NCBI GenBank assembly: GCA_020850535.1
Contig: JADZEM010000217.1
Span: 1-64,000 of the forward strand
Source of the DNA: Chloroflexota bacterium
GTDB taxonomy: Bacteria; Chloroflexota; UBA6077; JACCZL01
DNA: 64,000 nt
Reading direction: 5' to 3'
The translations under genes were made by a program, and so were the position numbers. The number at the start of each line of letters is the position of its first letter. Position 1 is the stretch's first letter. Below the pieces are notes generated by a model that saw nothing but the letters and a program-made list of their open reading frames with translations, was not told where the DNA came from and made no database searches. Positions 9,193 to 16,896 of this stretch are shown one piece after another.

Positions 9193-10128
9193 TTAGAACG
9201 GCACCTGCTGGAGCGCCTCATCGGCGCGCCGCTTCGCCTGGTTGGCCTCGCGGTAGTGCATCATGCAGAGCACCCGGCTGTGCTTGCGCCGCCCGAACAC
9301 GGCAAGCTGACTCGGAGGCCAGTTCGTGCCGTCCTTGAAGCGGGTCTCGGTCAGCGGCTCGCCGCACTCCTCGCAGGCGTAGACCTCCGAGTCGGACGGG
9401 GCCGCCGCGCCGCCCCCCACGATCTGCACGCCGTTCTGGCCGCTGCCGTTCGGGCCGTAGCCGCCCTGGCCGCTCCCGTTGGAGCCGCCGCCATTTCCGT
9501 ACGAGCCGTTCCCATTGCCCGAGTAGCCCGCCCCCGGCTGCCCGCCGTTCCCCAGCCCGGCCGGCGGCTCCTTCTTCCAGAGGTACAGCCCGACGCCCAC
9601 CAGCGAGGCGCACTTCTTGAGCGCGTCCGTCGCCGCGCCCTTCAGATCAAACCCGATGTCCATCGGCGTGCCGCTCGAACGCGAGCGCTTGACCTTCTGG
9701 CTGCCGAACTGCTGCCGCACGACGCTCCGGCCGGCCACGTCCACCGTCAACTCGCCTAGCACCCAGCACTCATCGGCCTCGGCGTGGATGCCGTGCTCCA
9801 GCACCCGGAAGCTCCAGGCCAGAAAGCCCAGCTCCTCGTTGAGGCGCGTCGCCACCTGTTCGCCGGTCACGTACTCCAGCTCGACGCCGCCCCGCAGATC
9901 GCGGAACGTCACATCGAACGGCGTGGCAAGGCGGGCGTACAGCTCAGACTCGGGCGGGCTGCTCTCGGGGCGACCGGACAGCGCGGCCACCATCGGCTCG
10001 TCCTCCTCGGGCGTGAACGGCGTCAGACCGTCGATCTCCGCCGCCTGCTCCGCCGCCTGCTCGGCCGCTGTCGGCGCATCCTGGCGCTCGACAGTCTCGG
10101 CGCTCTTCCCGCGTGCTCGCTTCTCCAT
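9193..10128 (-). CDS. Rad52/DdrA-like single-strand annealing protein
   Basis: A 311-residue protein. Residues about 60-205 fit the Rad52/Rad22/DdrA fold: FRDLRGGVELEYVTGEQVAT, LNEELGFLAWSF, then the signature GAATDALKKCASLVGVGLYL, close to the DdrA equivalent. The family binds single-stranded DNA ends and promotes annealing during repair. A Gly/Asn/Ser-rich linker (about 210-250) follows, then a zinc-ribbon-like tail with CEECGEPLTE and a later CMMHY. ATG 10128 is chosen because GGGAG lies seven bases ahead; ATG 10134 is too close to it. Upstream reading only enters repeats. Promoter and SOS box are described separately. The linker and Cys-rich tail are unusual additions to the core. Confidence 0.85.
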   Translation of the reverse strand: MEKRARGKSAETVERQDAPTAAEQAAEQAAEIDGLTPFTPEEDEPMVAALSGRPESSPPESELYARLATPFDVTFRDLRGGVELEYVTGEQVATRLNEELGFLAWSFRVLEHGIHAEADECWVLGELTVDVAGRSVVRQQFGSQKVKRSRSSGTPMDIGFDLKGAATDALKKCASLVGVGLYLWKKEPPAGLGNGGQPGAGYSGNGNGSYGNGGGSNGSGQGGYGPNGSGQNGVQIVGGGAAAPSDSEVYACEECGEPLTETRFKDGTNWPPSQLAVFGRRKHSRVLCMMHYREANQAKRRADEALQQVPF

Positions 10129-10200
10129 CACCATGCTCCCGATTCCCCCGCCGCACAGGTCGGCAGGTTCCCACAACACACCGCCACCAGGAGTGGCGTC

Positions 10201-10212
10201 GAACGTCTGTTC
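10201..10212 (-). promoter_or_regulatory. LexA/SOS box of the Rad52-like gene
   Basis: The sequence GAACGTCTGTTC is an exact GAAC-N4-GTTC palindrome, the SOS box core known from Bacillus and Actinobacteria LexA. It starts about nine bases downstream of the -10 element, at the predicted transcription start, where a bound repressor would block initiation. Confidence 0.75.
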
Positions 10213-10220
10213 TATATCGA

Positions 10221-10249
10221 AGTATACTCCTCCTGCCCATACGGTGCAA
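10221..10249 (-). promoter_or_regulatory. Strong promoter of the Rad52-like gene
   Basis: On the minus strand TTGCAC (10249-10244) and TATACT (10226-10221) are exactly 17 bases apart. This gives a start near 10214 and a leader of about 85 nt. Confidence 0.75.
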
Positions 10250-10268
10250 CAAGCATCGGGCCATCTGC

Positions 10269-10466
10269 AGGCCGATTGCATGTTGATGTCGTCGTGCCGC
10301 CGCGTCGGGGCTTGAAAGCCCCGCCTACCATCCTGCTGTCGCTGCGCGACGCTGTAGTCGCACCAGTGCCGGCCGTTCCCGACGGCGTGACTGTAGGCGG
10401 GGACTTCAACCCCCGACCGCCCGTTCCATGATCCTTCGGGGACACCAATGCACATGCAATCGCCCT
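10269..10466 (+). repeat. Family A palindromic element, tandem unit 1
   Basis: The unit begins AGGCCGATTGCATG and ends CATGCAATCGCCCT, near-perfect terminal inverted repeats. It holds GTCGGGGCTTGAAAGCCCCG near its left side and GTAGGCGGGGACTTCAACCC near its right, so nested dyads fill nearly the whole unit. It is about 198 bp and noncoding. Confidence 0.8.
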
Positions 10467-10480
10467 GCTGCTGCTACCAG

Positions 10481-10696
10481 TGCAATCGTATGTTGATGTC
10501 GTCGTGCCGCTGCGTCGGGGCTTGAAAGCCCCGCCTACGATCCTGCTGTCGCTGCGCGACGCTCCAGTCGCACCAGTGCCGGCCGTTCCCCACCGCCGTC
10601 GCGCAGCGACGGCGTGACTGTAGGCGGGGACTTCAGTCCCCGACCTCGCGTGTGACGGTGCCTCGGGAGCACCAACAGACATGCAGCAATCGCCCT
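10481..10696 (+). repeat. Family A palindromic element, tandem unit 2
   Basis: This is a second copy of the same unit. The left end has drifted to TGCAATCGTATG, and the right end reads GCAGCAATCGCCCT. The central dyads, the GTCGCGCAGCGACGG hairpin half and the GTAGGCGGGGACTTCAGTCC segment are kept. It is preceded by a short spacer, CTGCTACCAG, that recurs before unit 3. Confidence 0.8.
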
Positions 10697-10710
10697 GATG
10701 CTGCTACCAG

Positions 10711-10923
10711 TGCAATCGTATGTTGAGCGCGTCGTGCCGCTGCGTCGGGGCTTGAAAGCCCCGCCTACCATCCTGCTGTCGCTGCGCGACGCTCCAGTCG
10801 CACCAGTGCCTGCCGTTCCCGACGGCCGTCGCGCAGCGACGGTGTGACTGTAGGCGGGGACTTCAGTCCCCGACCTCGCGTGTGACGGTGTCTCGGGAGC
10901 ACCAACAGACATGCAATCGCCCT
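10711..10923 (+). repeat. Family A palindromic element, tandem unit 3
   Basis: The third copy is almost identical to unit 2 (TGCAATCGTATGTTGAGCGC at the left, CATGCAATCGCCCT at the right). Similarity between units 2 and 3, including the shared spacer, points to recent tandem duplication. It ends about 100 bases before tRNA-Gly. Confidence 0.8.
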
Positions 10924-10981
10924 GGGGCCATCTGGCTTCCGATTTTGGCGACTGCGTCAGCCGCGTTCGGCTCACGAAGGC

Positions 10982-11010
10982 TTGCCCGGTTGGGGCCAGC
11001 GGCCTAGAAT
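10982..11010 (+). promoter_or_regulatory. Promoter of tRNA-Gly
   Basis: TTGCCC (10982-10987) and TAGAAT (11005-11010) are 17 bases apart. The start of transcription would fall a few bases before the mature tRNA end at 11025. Confidence 0.6.
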
Positions 11011-11024
11011 TGACCGTCGCATCA

Positions 11025-11095
11025 GCGGGATTGGTGTAATGGCAGCACAGTAGCCTTCCAAGCTATTAGCAGGGGTTCGAGTCCCCTATCCCGCT
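11025..11095 (+). tRNA. tRNA-Gly (anticodon TCC)
   Basis: A complete 71-base cloverleaf. The acceptor stem pairs GCGGGAT with ATCCCGC, with discriminator T. The D arm holds TGGTGTAATGGCA, the anticodon loop is CTTCCAA giving TCC, and the T arm reads GGGGTTCGAGTCCCC. The CCA end is not encoded. TCC reads GGA and GGG glycine codons. A promoter and a terminator flank it, so it is a single-gene unit. Confidence 0.97.
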
Positions 11096-11100
11096 CCCAC

Positions 11101-11134
11101 CGCCCGCCGCTCCCGAAGGACCGGCGGGCGTTCT
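11101..11134 (+). terminator. Intrinsic terminator after tRNA-Gly
   Basis: CGCCCGCCG (11101-11109) pairs with CGGCGGGCG (11122-11130) and TTCT follows. The stem starts five bases after the tRNA, as expected for an isolated tRNA transcript. Confidence 0.65.
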
Positions 11135-11531
11135 GCTGCACGGGTGCAGGCCGTGCCCTGCACGGTCGCACCCGCCAGTGTGCGTCGGGCTACGCCGCCT
11201 GCGAGCCGTGGGCCGGACGCGCCGACCACGTCGGCTGGCGGACCGCCAGCGGCGGCGTATGGGCCAGCCGGAACGCCGCCAGCAGGGCCAGCACCAGCAG
11301 GCCGCCGATCAGCGCCCGGCTGGAGTGCGATCTCGGCGCGCAGCTCGTGCTGGATACCCTGACCGGCTTCCGCCTGGAACGTCCGAACGTCCGCTTCCAG
11401 CTCTTTCAGAGTGCCGGCGCGAGGTGGCCGACGACCACGCCAACTGACGCATTGCTCCCACTTCTGGGACGGCTGCACAATCCTGGGGCCCCGTGTATCG
11501 AGCGGCAAGCGGAGCGGGGCGGAGGTTCGAC
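11135..11531. other. Non-annotated stretch with a possible decayed minus-strand reading frame
   Basis: No confident gene is present. On the minus strand one frame reads LKELEADVRTFQAEAGQG, and a neighbouring frame gives a hydrophobic run (LIGGLLVLALLAAFRLA) that would continue it only after a one-base shift. This could be a decayed small membrane protein, but no ribosome site or family match supports it. Confidence 0.3.
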
Positions 11532-12692
11532 GTGCGAGAGCCGTCAGCGCTGATCAAGAAGCTCCTGTCCAGCGAACGGGCCGGCGCATCGAAGCCGCCC
11601 GGCCCCGGTGTCATCCAGATGCACACCGGCGACCCCGACTTCCCGACGCCTCGCTACATCGCCGAGGCGATCCTGGACGCCTGCGAGCAGGGCCACACTC
11701 ACTACGGCACGCTCCAGGGCGACCCTGAGCTGCGGGCAGTCATCGCGGATCAGCTCTCGAAGCGGAGCGGCAGCACCTGGACGGCCGCCGACGTGCTGAT
11801 CACGACGGGCGGCAGCGGCGCGATCTTCGCCGCCATGTACGCCTACCTGGACCCCGGCGACCAGATCCTGATCCCCGATCCAAACTTCTCCCTGTACGCC
11901 GACGTCGCCACGATGATCGGCGCGGAGGCGACCTACGTCCCGCAGGCCGCTGACCTGCACCTGGATCTCGACCGGCTGCGGGCCGCTGCCGGCCCCCACG
12001 CGAAGATGGTCGTCCTCTGCAACCCGAACAATCCGACCGGGGTCGTGCTGAGCCGCCGCGAGGTCGAAGAGCTCGCGGCCTGGTGCGTCGAGCGCGACCT
12101 CTGGATCCTGGCCGACGAAGCGTACGACTATCTGATCTACGACGGCCGCGAGCACGTGTCGGTGCTCGACCTGCCGGGCATCGAGGACCGGATCCTCTTC
12201 TGCCAGACATTCTCGAAAACGTTCGCGATGACGGGTCTGCGGCTGGGGTATCTGGCCGCCAAGAACGGCGCAGCGGCCACCGCGTTCGCGGCCCACCGCG
12301 CAGCCACGACGGTCGCCAACACGGCCGTGCAGCGGGCCGGCCTGGTCGCGCTGACCACGCCGTCCGACGAGCCGGCCCGGATGCTCGAAGAGTACGCCTA
12401 CCGTCGCGAGATGCTGGACGAGATCCTGAAGTCGGCTGACGGGTTGTCATGGCGCAAGCCAGAGGGCACGTTCTACGCCTTCATCAAGTACGAGTCGGCC
12501 CTCTCCTCGAAGGAGATGACGGCGTTTCTGCGCGAGCGTGGCGTGGCGCTGCGGAGCGGCACCGAGTTCGGCCCGGGCGGCGAGGGATATGTCCGCCTGA
12601 GCTTCGCCACCAGCCGCGAGGACATCCGCGAGGGCGCGCGCCGCCTCGCGGCAGCCGCCGCCGAGGCCGGCCGCCTCTACCCGAAGCCCTGA
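11532..12692 (+). CDS. PLP-dependent aminotransferase, class I/II
   Basis: A 386-residue fold-type I aminotransferase that moves an amino group between an amino acid and a 2-oxo acid. The PLP lysine sits in FCQTFSKTFAMTGLRLGYL, NPNNPTG and the ADEAYDYLIY segment are in place, and the C-terminal RLSFATS motif supplies the carboxylate-binding Arg. Length is typical of the aspartate/aromatic aminotransferase group. GTG 11532 is chosen because GGAGG lies six bases before it; an upstream start at 11493 lacks a site. Substrate cannot be set from sequence. It converges on the EamA pair. Confidence 0.92.
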   Translation: MREPSALIKKLLSSERAGASKPPGPGVIQMHTGDPDFPTPRYIAEAILDACEQGHTHYGTLQGDPELRAVIADQLSKRSGSTWTAADVLITTGGSGAIFAAMYAYLDPGDQILIPDPNFSLYADVATMIGAEATYVPQAADLHLDLDRLRAAAGPHAKMVVLCNPNNPTGVVLSRREVEELAAWCVERDLWILADEAYDYLIYDGREHVSVLDLPGIEDRILFCQTFSKTFAMTGLRLGYLAAKNGAAATAFAAHRAATTVANTAVQRAGLVALTTPSDEPARMLEEYAYRREMLDEILKSADGLSWRKPEGTFYAFIKYESALSSKEMTAFLRERGVALRSGTEFGPGGEGYVRLSFATSREDIREGARRLAAAAAEAGRLYPKP

Positions 12693-12719
12693 GGCAACCG
12701 CCGCCGTGAGGGCAGCGGC

Positions 12720-13733
12720 TCAGCCCGTCTCGCGCGTCGAGGCGGGCTGAGGCACGACGACCGGTGCCGCTTCGCCGACCGTCACGGCGTCTTCAGCCGT
12801 CACCGGCTTCTTCGGCGCTCGGTTGCGGCCGGGGCGATAGGCGTTCATCAGCCACAGCCCGAAGACGATGAAAGCGCCGCAGATGACGGTCGCCATCGTC
12901 AACTTCTCGTCCAGCAGCAGCGCGGCAAAGCCGGCCGTGAAGACGGGCATCAGGTAGGTGAACGCCATCGCCTGGGACGCCGTCACGTCGCGCAGGCCGT
13001 AGGCGTAGAGCACCTGGCTGCAGAAGCCGGCGATGAAGATCAGGTAGGCCACGCCCAGCCACGCACCAGGCGACCAGTTCACCATCTGTGGCACGTCGCC
13101 GAACGCGCCCATCGCCCCGGCGATCGGCCACATCGCCGGCGTCGCGATCATACTGGCGCTGGTGACGATCATCAGCGGCGGCCTGCGCGCCAGGAGCGGC
13201 TTGGTCAGGATGGTGTAGCCGCCCCAGGAGGTCTGGCAGCCCATCAGCAGCAGCCCGCCGATCAGCAGCGAGGCATCTGGGGCGTCCAGGTTGCCGCCGG
13301 TCGCCAGGAACGCCGCGCTCGTGAACGAGATCGCCATGCCCAGGCCCTGCAGCCGCCCGATCCGCGTCCCGACGAACGCCCGCTCCAGGACGGCGGTCCA
13401 CAACGGCCCGGTCATCATCATCAGCGAGCCGAACGTGGCCGAGACCATCGAGATCCCGATCATGAACATCAGCGCGCTCAGGGCGTAGCCGGTCAGCGAG
13501 GCGAAGGCCAGCACCGTCCAATCGCGCCGGCTCATCGGCTGCCCGATCTTCCGGATCAGCAAGAAGGCCGGCACGTAGCAGACCAGGGTGGTCACGGTGA
13601 AACGCACCAGCATCAGCAAGCCGGGCGAGGTCTCACGCAACACCAGTTTGGTAGCGATGTTGTTGCTCGACCAGATGAGCACGACGAGCGTCAGCATCAC
13701 CAGGGGGATGGCCGCTCGAACCTGCGCCGGCAT
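12720..13733 (-). CDS. EamA-family (DMT superfamily) transporter, second of a pair
   Basis: A 337-residue inner-membrane protein with two EamA repeats and about ten hydrophobic segments; the first repeat opens with VMLTLVVLIWSSNNIATKLV. The family exports amino acids, nucleosides or other small metabolites. Its ATG overlaps the stop of the upstream EamA gene by one base (TGATG), so the two are coupled and may work together. Moderate similarity to that neighbour points to duplication. A positively charged, Pro/Val-rich tail follows the last helix. Substrate unknown. Confidence 0.9.
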   Translation of the reverse strand: MPAQVRAAIPLVMLTLVVLIWSSNNIATKLVLRETSPGLLMLVRFTVTTLVCYVPAFLLIRKIGQPMSRRDWTVLAFASLTGYALSALMFMIGISMVSATFGSLMMMTGPLWTAVLERAFVGTRIGRLQGLGMAISFTSAAFLATGGNLDAPDASLLIGGLLLMGCQTSWGGYTILTKPLLARRPPLMIVTSASMIATPAMWPIAGAMGAFGDVPQMVNWSPGAWLGVAYLIFIAGFCSQVLYAYGLRDVTASQAMAFTYLMPVFTAGFAALLLDEKLTMATVICGAFIVFGLWLMNAYRPGRNRAPKKPVTAEDAVTVGEAAPVVVPQPASTRETG

Positions 13734-14713
13734 CACTGCTTGACCGGGCGAACCGAGACGGCCGGCCGCGGCTCGCGGGCCGGGCGGGCCGCGCGTGACG
13801 GCTGCGGCCGGTTCACCAGCCAGAGACCGATCAGGATGATCGCGCCGCAGACGAACGTCATCACGGTCGGCTGCTCGTCCAGCGCGAACATCGCCATGAC
13901 GGCGGTCAGCGGCGGCTGGAGGTAGGTGTACGAGACCGCTTGCGCCGCCGAAACGTCGCGGAGGGCCAGCAGGAACAGCAGCTGGCTCAGGGCGGTGTTC
14001 GCGAACGCCAGGTAGCAAATACCGAGCCAGACGCCCGGCGACCACTGCTGCGCGTCCCAGAGGAAGTTCCAGCCGCCGGTGAACAGGGAGATCGGCCACA
14101 TCGAGCAGAGCGCGAACAGGTGGGACGCCCCCATGATCAGCGCCGGCTGGCGATAGGCCAGGATCGGCTTGCCGAACAGGATGTAGATAGCCCAGGTGCC
14201 CTGCGAGAGCACCAGGAAGACGGCGCCCGTCAGCAGCTCTGGCGGCGGCGCGGCCAGCGATCCGCCGCTGACCAGGAGCGCCGCTCCAAAGAACGCGATG
14301 CCCGTCCCGATGGCCCGGATCGTGGTCAGCTTCTCGCGCAGCAGCACCCAGGCCATCAACGCCGTGAGCGGCGGCCCGATCATCGAGATGAGCGACGTGT
14401 ACGTGGCCGGCGCGTAGCTCAGCCCGATGGTGAAGCACAGCACGCTGGTACCAGCGCCGCCGGCCCCGATGCCAGCCAGCCGGACCCACTCATCGCGGCG
14501 AAAGCGCGGCGCTCGGCGGTACAGCACCAGGAAGAACGGGACGTGAAACGCCAGGACGCCCAGGCTGAAGCGCACCAGTGCAAGCTGGGCAGGCGGCACC
14601 TCGGCGACGACCATCTTCGAGATGACGGTGTTGCCCGACCAGATCAACACCACCACGAAGAGAAGCAGGTGCGGCACCCATCGACGCCGAGATTCTTCGG
14701 CCTGGGGGAACAT
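13733..14713 (-). CDS. EamA-family (DMT superfamily) transporter, first of a pair
   Basis: A 326-residue membrane protein with two EamA domains and about ten transmembrane segments, beginning LLLFVVVLIWSGNTVISKMV after a short charged N-terminus. ATG 14713 lies alone upstream with a moderate purine-rich region. The downstream EamA gene is translationally coupled to it. Family members are drug or metabolite exporters; nothing here names the substrate. Confidence 0.9.
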   Translation of the reverse strand: MFPQAEESRRRWVPHLLLFVVVLIWSGNTVISKMVVAEVPPAQLALVRFSLGVLAFHVPFFLVLYRRAPRFRRDEWVRLAGIGAGGAGTSVLCFTIGLSYAPATYTSLISMIGPPLTALMAWVLLREKLTTIRAIGTGIAFFGAALLVSGGSLAAPPPELLTGAVFLVLSQGTWAIYILFGKPILAYRQPALIMGASHLFALCSMWPISLFTGGWNFLWDAQQWSPGVWLGICYLAFANTALSQLLFLLALRDVSAAQAVSYTYLQPPLTAVMAMFALDEQPTVMTFVCGAIILIGLWLVNRPQPSRAARPAREPRPAVSVRPVKQ

Positions 14714-14774
14714 GGCGACATTCTACGCCGGGACTGCCGGCCCCGGCGTGACGCGAACCGTGGCGGTGCGGGCC

Positions 14775-15545
14775 CTAGATCAGCGAGCGCGACTGTCCGC
14801 CGTCGACGTTGAGGCAGGCGCCCACCACAAGGCTGGCGGCGTCCGACACCAGAAACGTGACGGCGTTGGCAACCTCCTCCGGCCGCCCGAACCGCCCGAG
14901 CGGCAGCTCGTTCTTGACGAACTCGGCCATCCTCTCGGGCGTCTCGTCCACCCGCCGCTGCCAGGAGCCGCCCGGGAAGATGATCGAGCCGGGTGCGATG
15001 GCGTTGACGCGGATGCCGCGCGGCGCAAGCTGACGGGCCATCGACTTCGAGAGGGCGTTCTCGGCGGCCTTGACCACGTTGTAGGCCGGCCGGCCGCCCC
15101 ACTCGCGCCCGAAGATCGACGAGATCATCACGATGGACCCGCTGCCCTGCCGCTCCATCCAAGGCACCACCAGCCGGCTGGCGCGCACGGCCGGCCAGAG
15201 CGTCAGGTCGAACGCGGCCGACCAGTCCTCGTCCGTGGTCTCGACGAAGCCATCCTTGCCGCCGCCGCCGACGTTGTTCACCAGGATATCGATCCGGCCG
15301 TACCGCTGGCCGACCTGCTCCACAAACGCCTCGACCTCGCCGTCAGCCGTGACGTCGACTGGCACGGCCAGCACCTCGCAGCCGAGCGCTCTGGCCTCGT
15401 CGGCCGTCTGGTTCAGGCGGTCCGCGCCGCGCGCGCAGAGCGCCAGCCGGCACCCCTCGGCGGCCAGCCCCAGCGCGATACTGCGACCGATTCCCCGACT
15501 CGCCCCGGTGACAGTCGCCACCTTACCTCGTAGTCCAAGCTCCAC
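14775..15545 (-). CDS. SDR family NAD(P)-dependent oxidoreductase
   Basis: A 256-residue classical short-chain dehydrogenase/reductase. The cofactor motif TGASRGIG is near residue 14, the structural NNVGG motif near 91, a Ser in VMISSIFG, and the catalytic YNVVK pair follows. The C-terminal NVDGGQSRSLI is typical. It acts in the cytosol on an alcohol or ketone that cannot be named. The start is GTG 15545 with AGGAGC upstream. It shares direction with the EamA pair, about 60 bases from the first of them, and could be part of the same unit. Confidence 0.93.
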   Translation of the reverse strand: MELGLRGKVATVTGASRGIGRSIALGLAAEGCRLALCARGADRLNQTADEARALGCEVLAVPVDVTADGEVEAFVEQVGQRYGRIDILVNNVGGGGKDGFVETTDEDWSAAFDLTLWPAVRASRLVVPWMERQGSGSIVMISSIFGREWGGRPAYNVVKAAENALSKSMARQLAPRGIRVNAIAPGSIIFPGGSWQRRVDETPERMAEFVKNELPLGRFGRPEEVANAVTFLVSDAASLVVGACLNVDGGQSRSLI

Positions 15546-15593
15546 CGTCGTGCTCCTTGTTACGAGCGCCTGGTCGCGGGCGGCAGCGTGCGC

Positions 15594-15902
15594 TCAGGGC
15601 TTTCGCCAGGACACCCGTACCGACTGCGCCGGCGGCGTCTCATCGCGCTCGCCCGCCGCGTCATACTCCCAGAACTCTGGCCACATCCTCGGGTTACGGA
15701 GGAAGCGAATAATGGCGGGCGGCTCCTCGGCCGTCAGCGTGACCGTCAGGTCATCACCCGTCTGCGCCAGCGAGTAGGCCGACAGGAGGAACTTGGCGTA
15801 CTGCACCTGTGCCTGGTCCGTGGCGAGCCAGCGGACGAAGGCCTCGTGGTCGTCGCGGCGGCCCTCCGCGACATGTCCGTGCCAGACACGCGTGCGCGCC
15901 AT
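15594..15902 (-). CDS. Small conserved-looking hypothetical protein
   Basis: A 102-residue soluble protein with no family that I recognise. ATG 15902 has a clear GGAGG five bases upstream, which supports a real gene. The middle holds an aromatic segment, FLRNPRMWPEFWEYDAAGE, and the beginning is rich in His and Arg. It lies 48 bases before the SDR gene in the same direction, so it may be cotranscribed with it. No membrane segment or signal peptide is visible. Confidence 0.65.
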   Translation of the reverse strand: MARTRVWHGHVAEGRRDDHEAFVRWLATDQAQVQYAKFLLSAYSLAQTGDDLTVTLTAEEPPAIIRFLRNPRMWPEFWEYDAAGERDETPPAQSVRVSWRKP

Positions 15903-16093
15903 ACGTCCTCCGAACGGTATCGTCCCGCGCTGCTTCCGACGATGCACACGGTAGCCAGTCAGCGGAAACGCTGCAACCGCGCGCCGGCTTCCCGGCCCGT
16001 CCGCACGACATGGCGATGCCGGCCGCCCCCAAATGGTCGTTCGACGCCGAGCGACGCCGATCCGGTACCGTTGCCCGCGGAGGGCACGGTCTG

Positions 16094-16366
16094 ATGGTGG
16101 CGTTTCGGATCGGCGACGTACAGGTCGCCTCGCTGGACGACAGTGCGTACGCAGCAGTGCTCGAAGCGGCTGCCCAGGATGGCGGCGGGGCGCGCTACCC
16201 GATACTGTTCTCACTGCCGGGCGCCGCTGACGAGGTCGAGCCGCTGGCGGTGGTCGAGGAGCTGGCGCGGCTTGCGGGCACGCCGGCAGGGCAGCCAGTA
16301 GGCCTGCTGATCGCCACGCTCCGCGACGACCTGATGGAGGCCGTGACGGCTGCCGACGAGGGGTAA
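16094..16366 (+). CDS. Small hypothetical protein upstream of the frameshifted DinB gene
   Basis: A 90-residue acidic protein starting MVAFRIGDVQVASLDD, with no recognised family. GGAGGG about ten bases ahead supports ATG 16094; starts at 16010 or 16016 would add a basic, low-conservation N-terminus. The stop lies one base before the GTG of the next gene, which implies cotranscription. No motifs beyond alternating hydrophobic and acidic stretches are seen. Confidence 0.55.
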   Translation: MVAFRIGDVQVASLDDSAYAAVLEAAAQDGGGARYPILFSLPGAADEVEPLAVVEELARLAGTPAGQPVGLLIATLRDDLMEAVTAADEG

Positions 16367-16367
16367 C

Positions 16368-16893
16368 GTGACACTCGACACCGCACGCTTCATGCTGGAC
16401 CCCTCGCGCGCCCAGCGGCGCGGCGATACTGGCGAGCGCGACCTCCTGGTCAACTTCCTCGAGTTTCAGCGGGACACCCTGCTCTGGAAGCTGAACAGCC
16501 TGACCCGCGAGCAACTGACGGCCACCCACACGCCCAGCGGGATGAGCCTGCTTGGCCTGCTCAAGCACCTGGCCTACGTCGAGCGGAGCTGGTTCCAGAT
16601 CCGGTTGCTGGGTCGGCCACTGACAGTCCCCTGGCGCGCCGGCGACCCTGGCGGCGACTTCCGCATCGAGCCGAACGAGACGCCTGACGCGGTTCTCGCG
16701 TTCTACGTCCGCGAGGTCGAGGAGTCGCGGCGCATCCTGGCCGACGCGCCATCGCTCGACGCTCGTGCTGCGAAAGGGGGAGCCGCGGCACACGCTCCGC
16801 TGGATTCTCGTCCACATGATCGAGGAGACGGCCCGCCACTGCGGCCACGCCGACTTCATGCGCGAGTATACGGACGGTCAGACCGGCGAGTAG
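16368..16893 (+). pseudogene. DinB/DUF664-family protein with a frameshift
   Basis: The first ~130 codons from GTG 16368 read as a DinB/DUF664 protein (FLEFQRDTLLWKLNSL, LLKHLAYVERSWF). At about 16761-16780 the frame breaks: the original frame turns into a Gly/Ala/Arg-rich tail, while the shifted frame continues the family with [20 protein letters not shown] and stops at 16893. One extra base accounts for this. The AAAGGGGG run at 16773-16780 is a plausible place for a slip or sequencing error. His residues in both halves would form the family metal site. The gene is either inactivated or misread. Confidence 0.8.
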
Positions 16894-16896
16894 CCG

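Noticed and set aside
10212-10975. Minus-strand open frames across the family A repeats and the N-terminal extension of the Rad52-like gene
   Set aside because: They translate the intergenic repeats and pass over the promoter and SOS box. The ribosome site supports the start at 10128.
12720-14489. A 589-residue fusion extending the second EamA gene upstream
   Set aside because: The added part is the wrong frame of the first EamA gene. The ATG at 13733 overlapping its stop is the better start.
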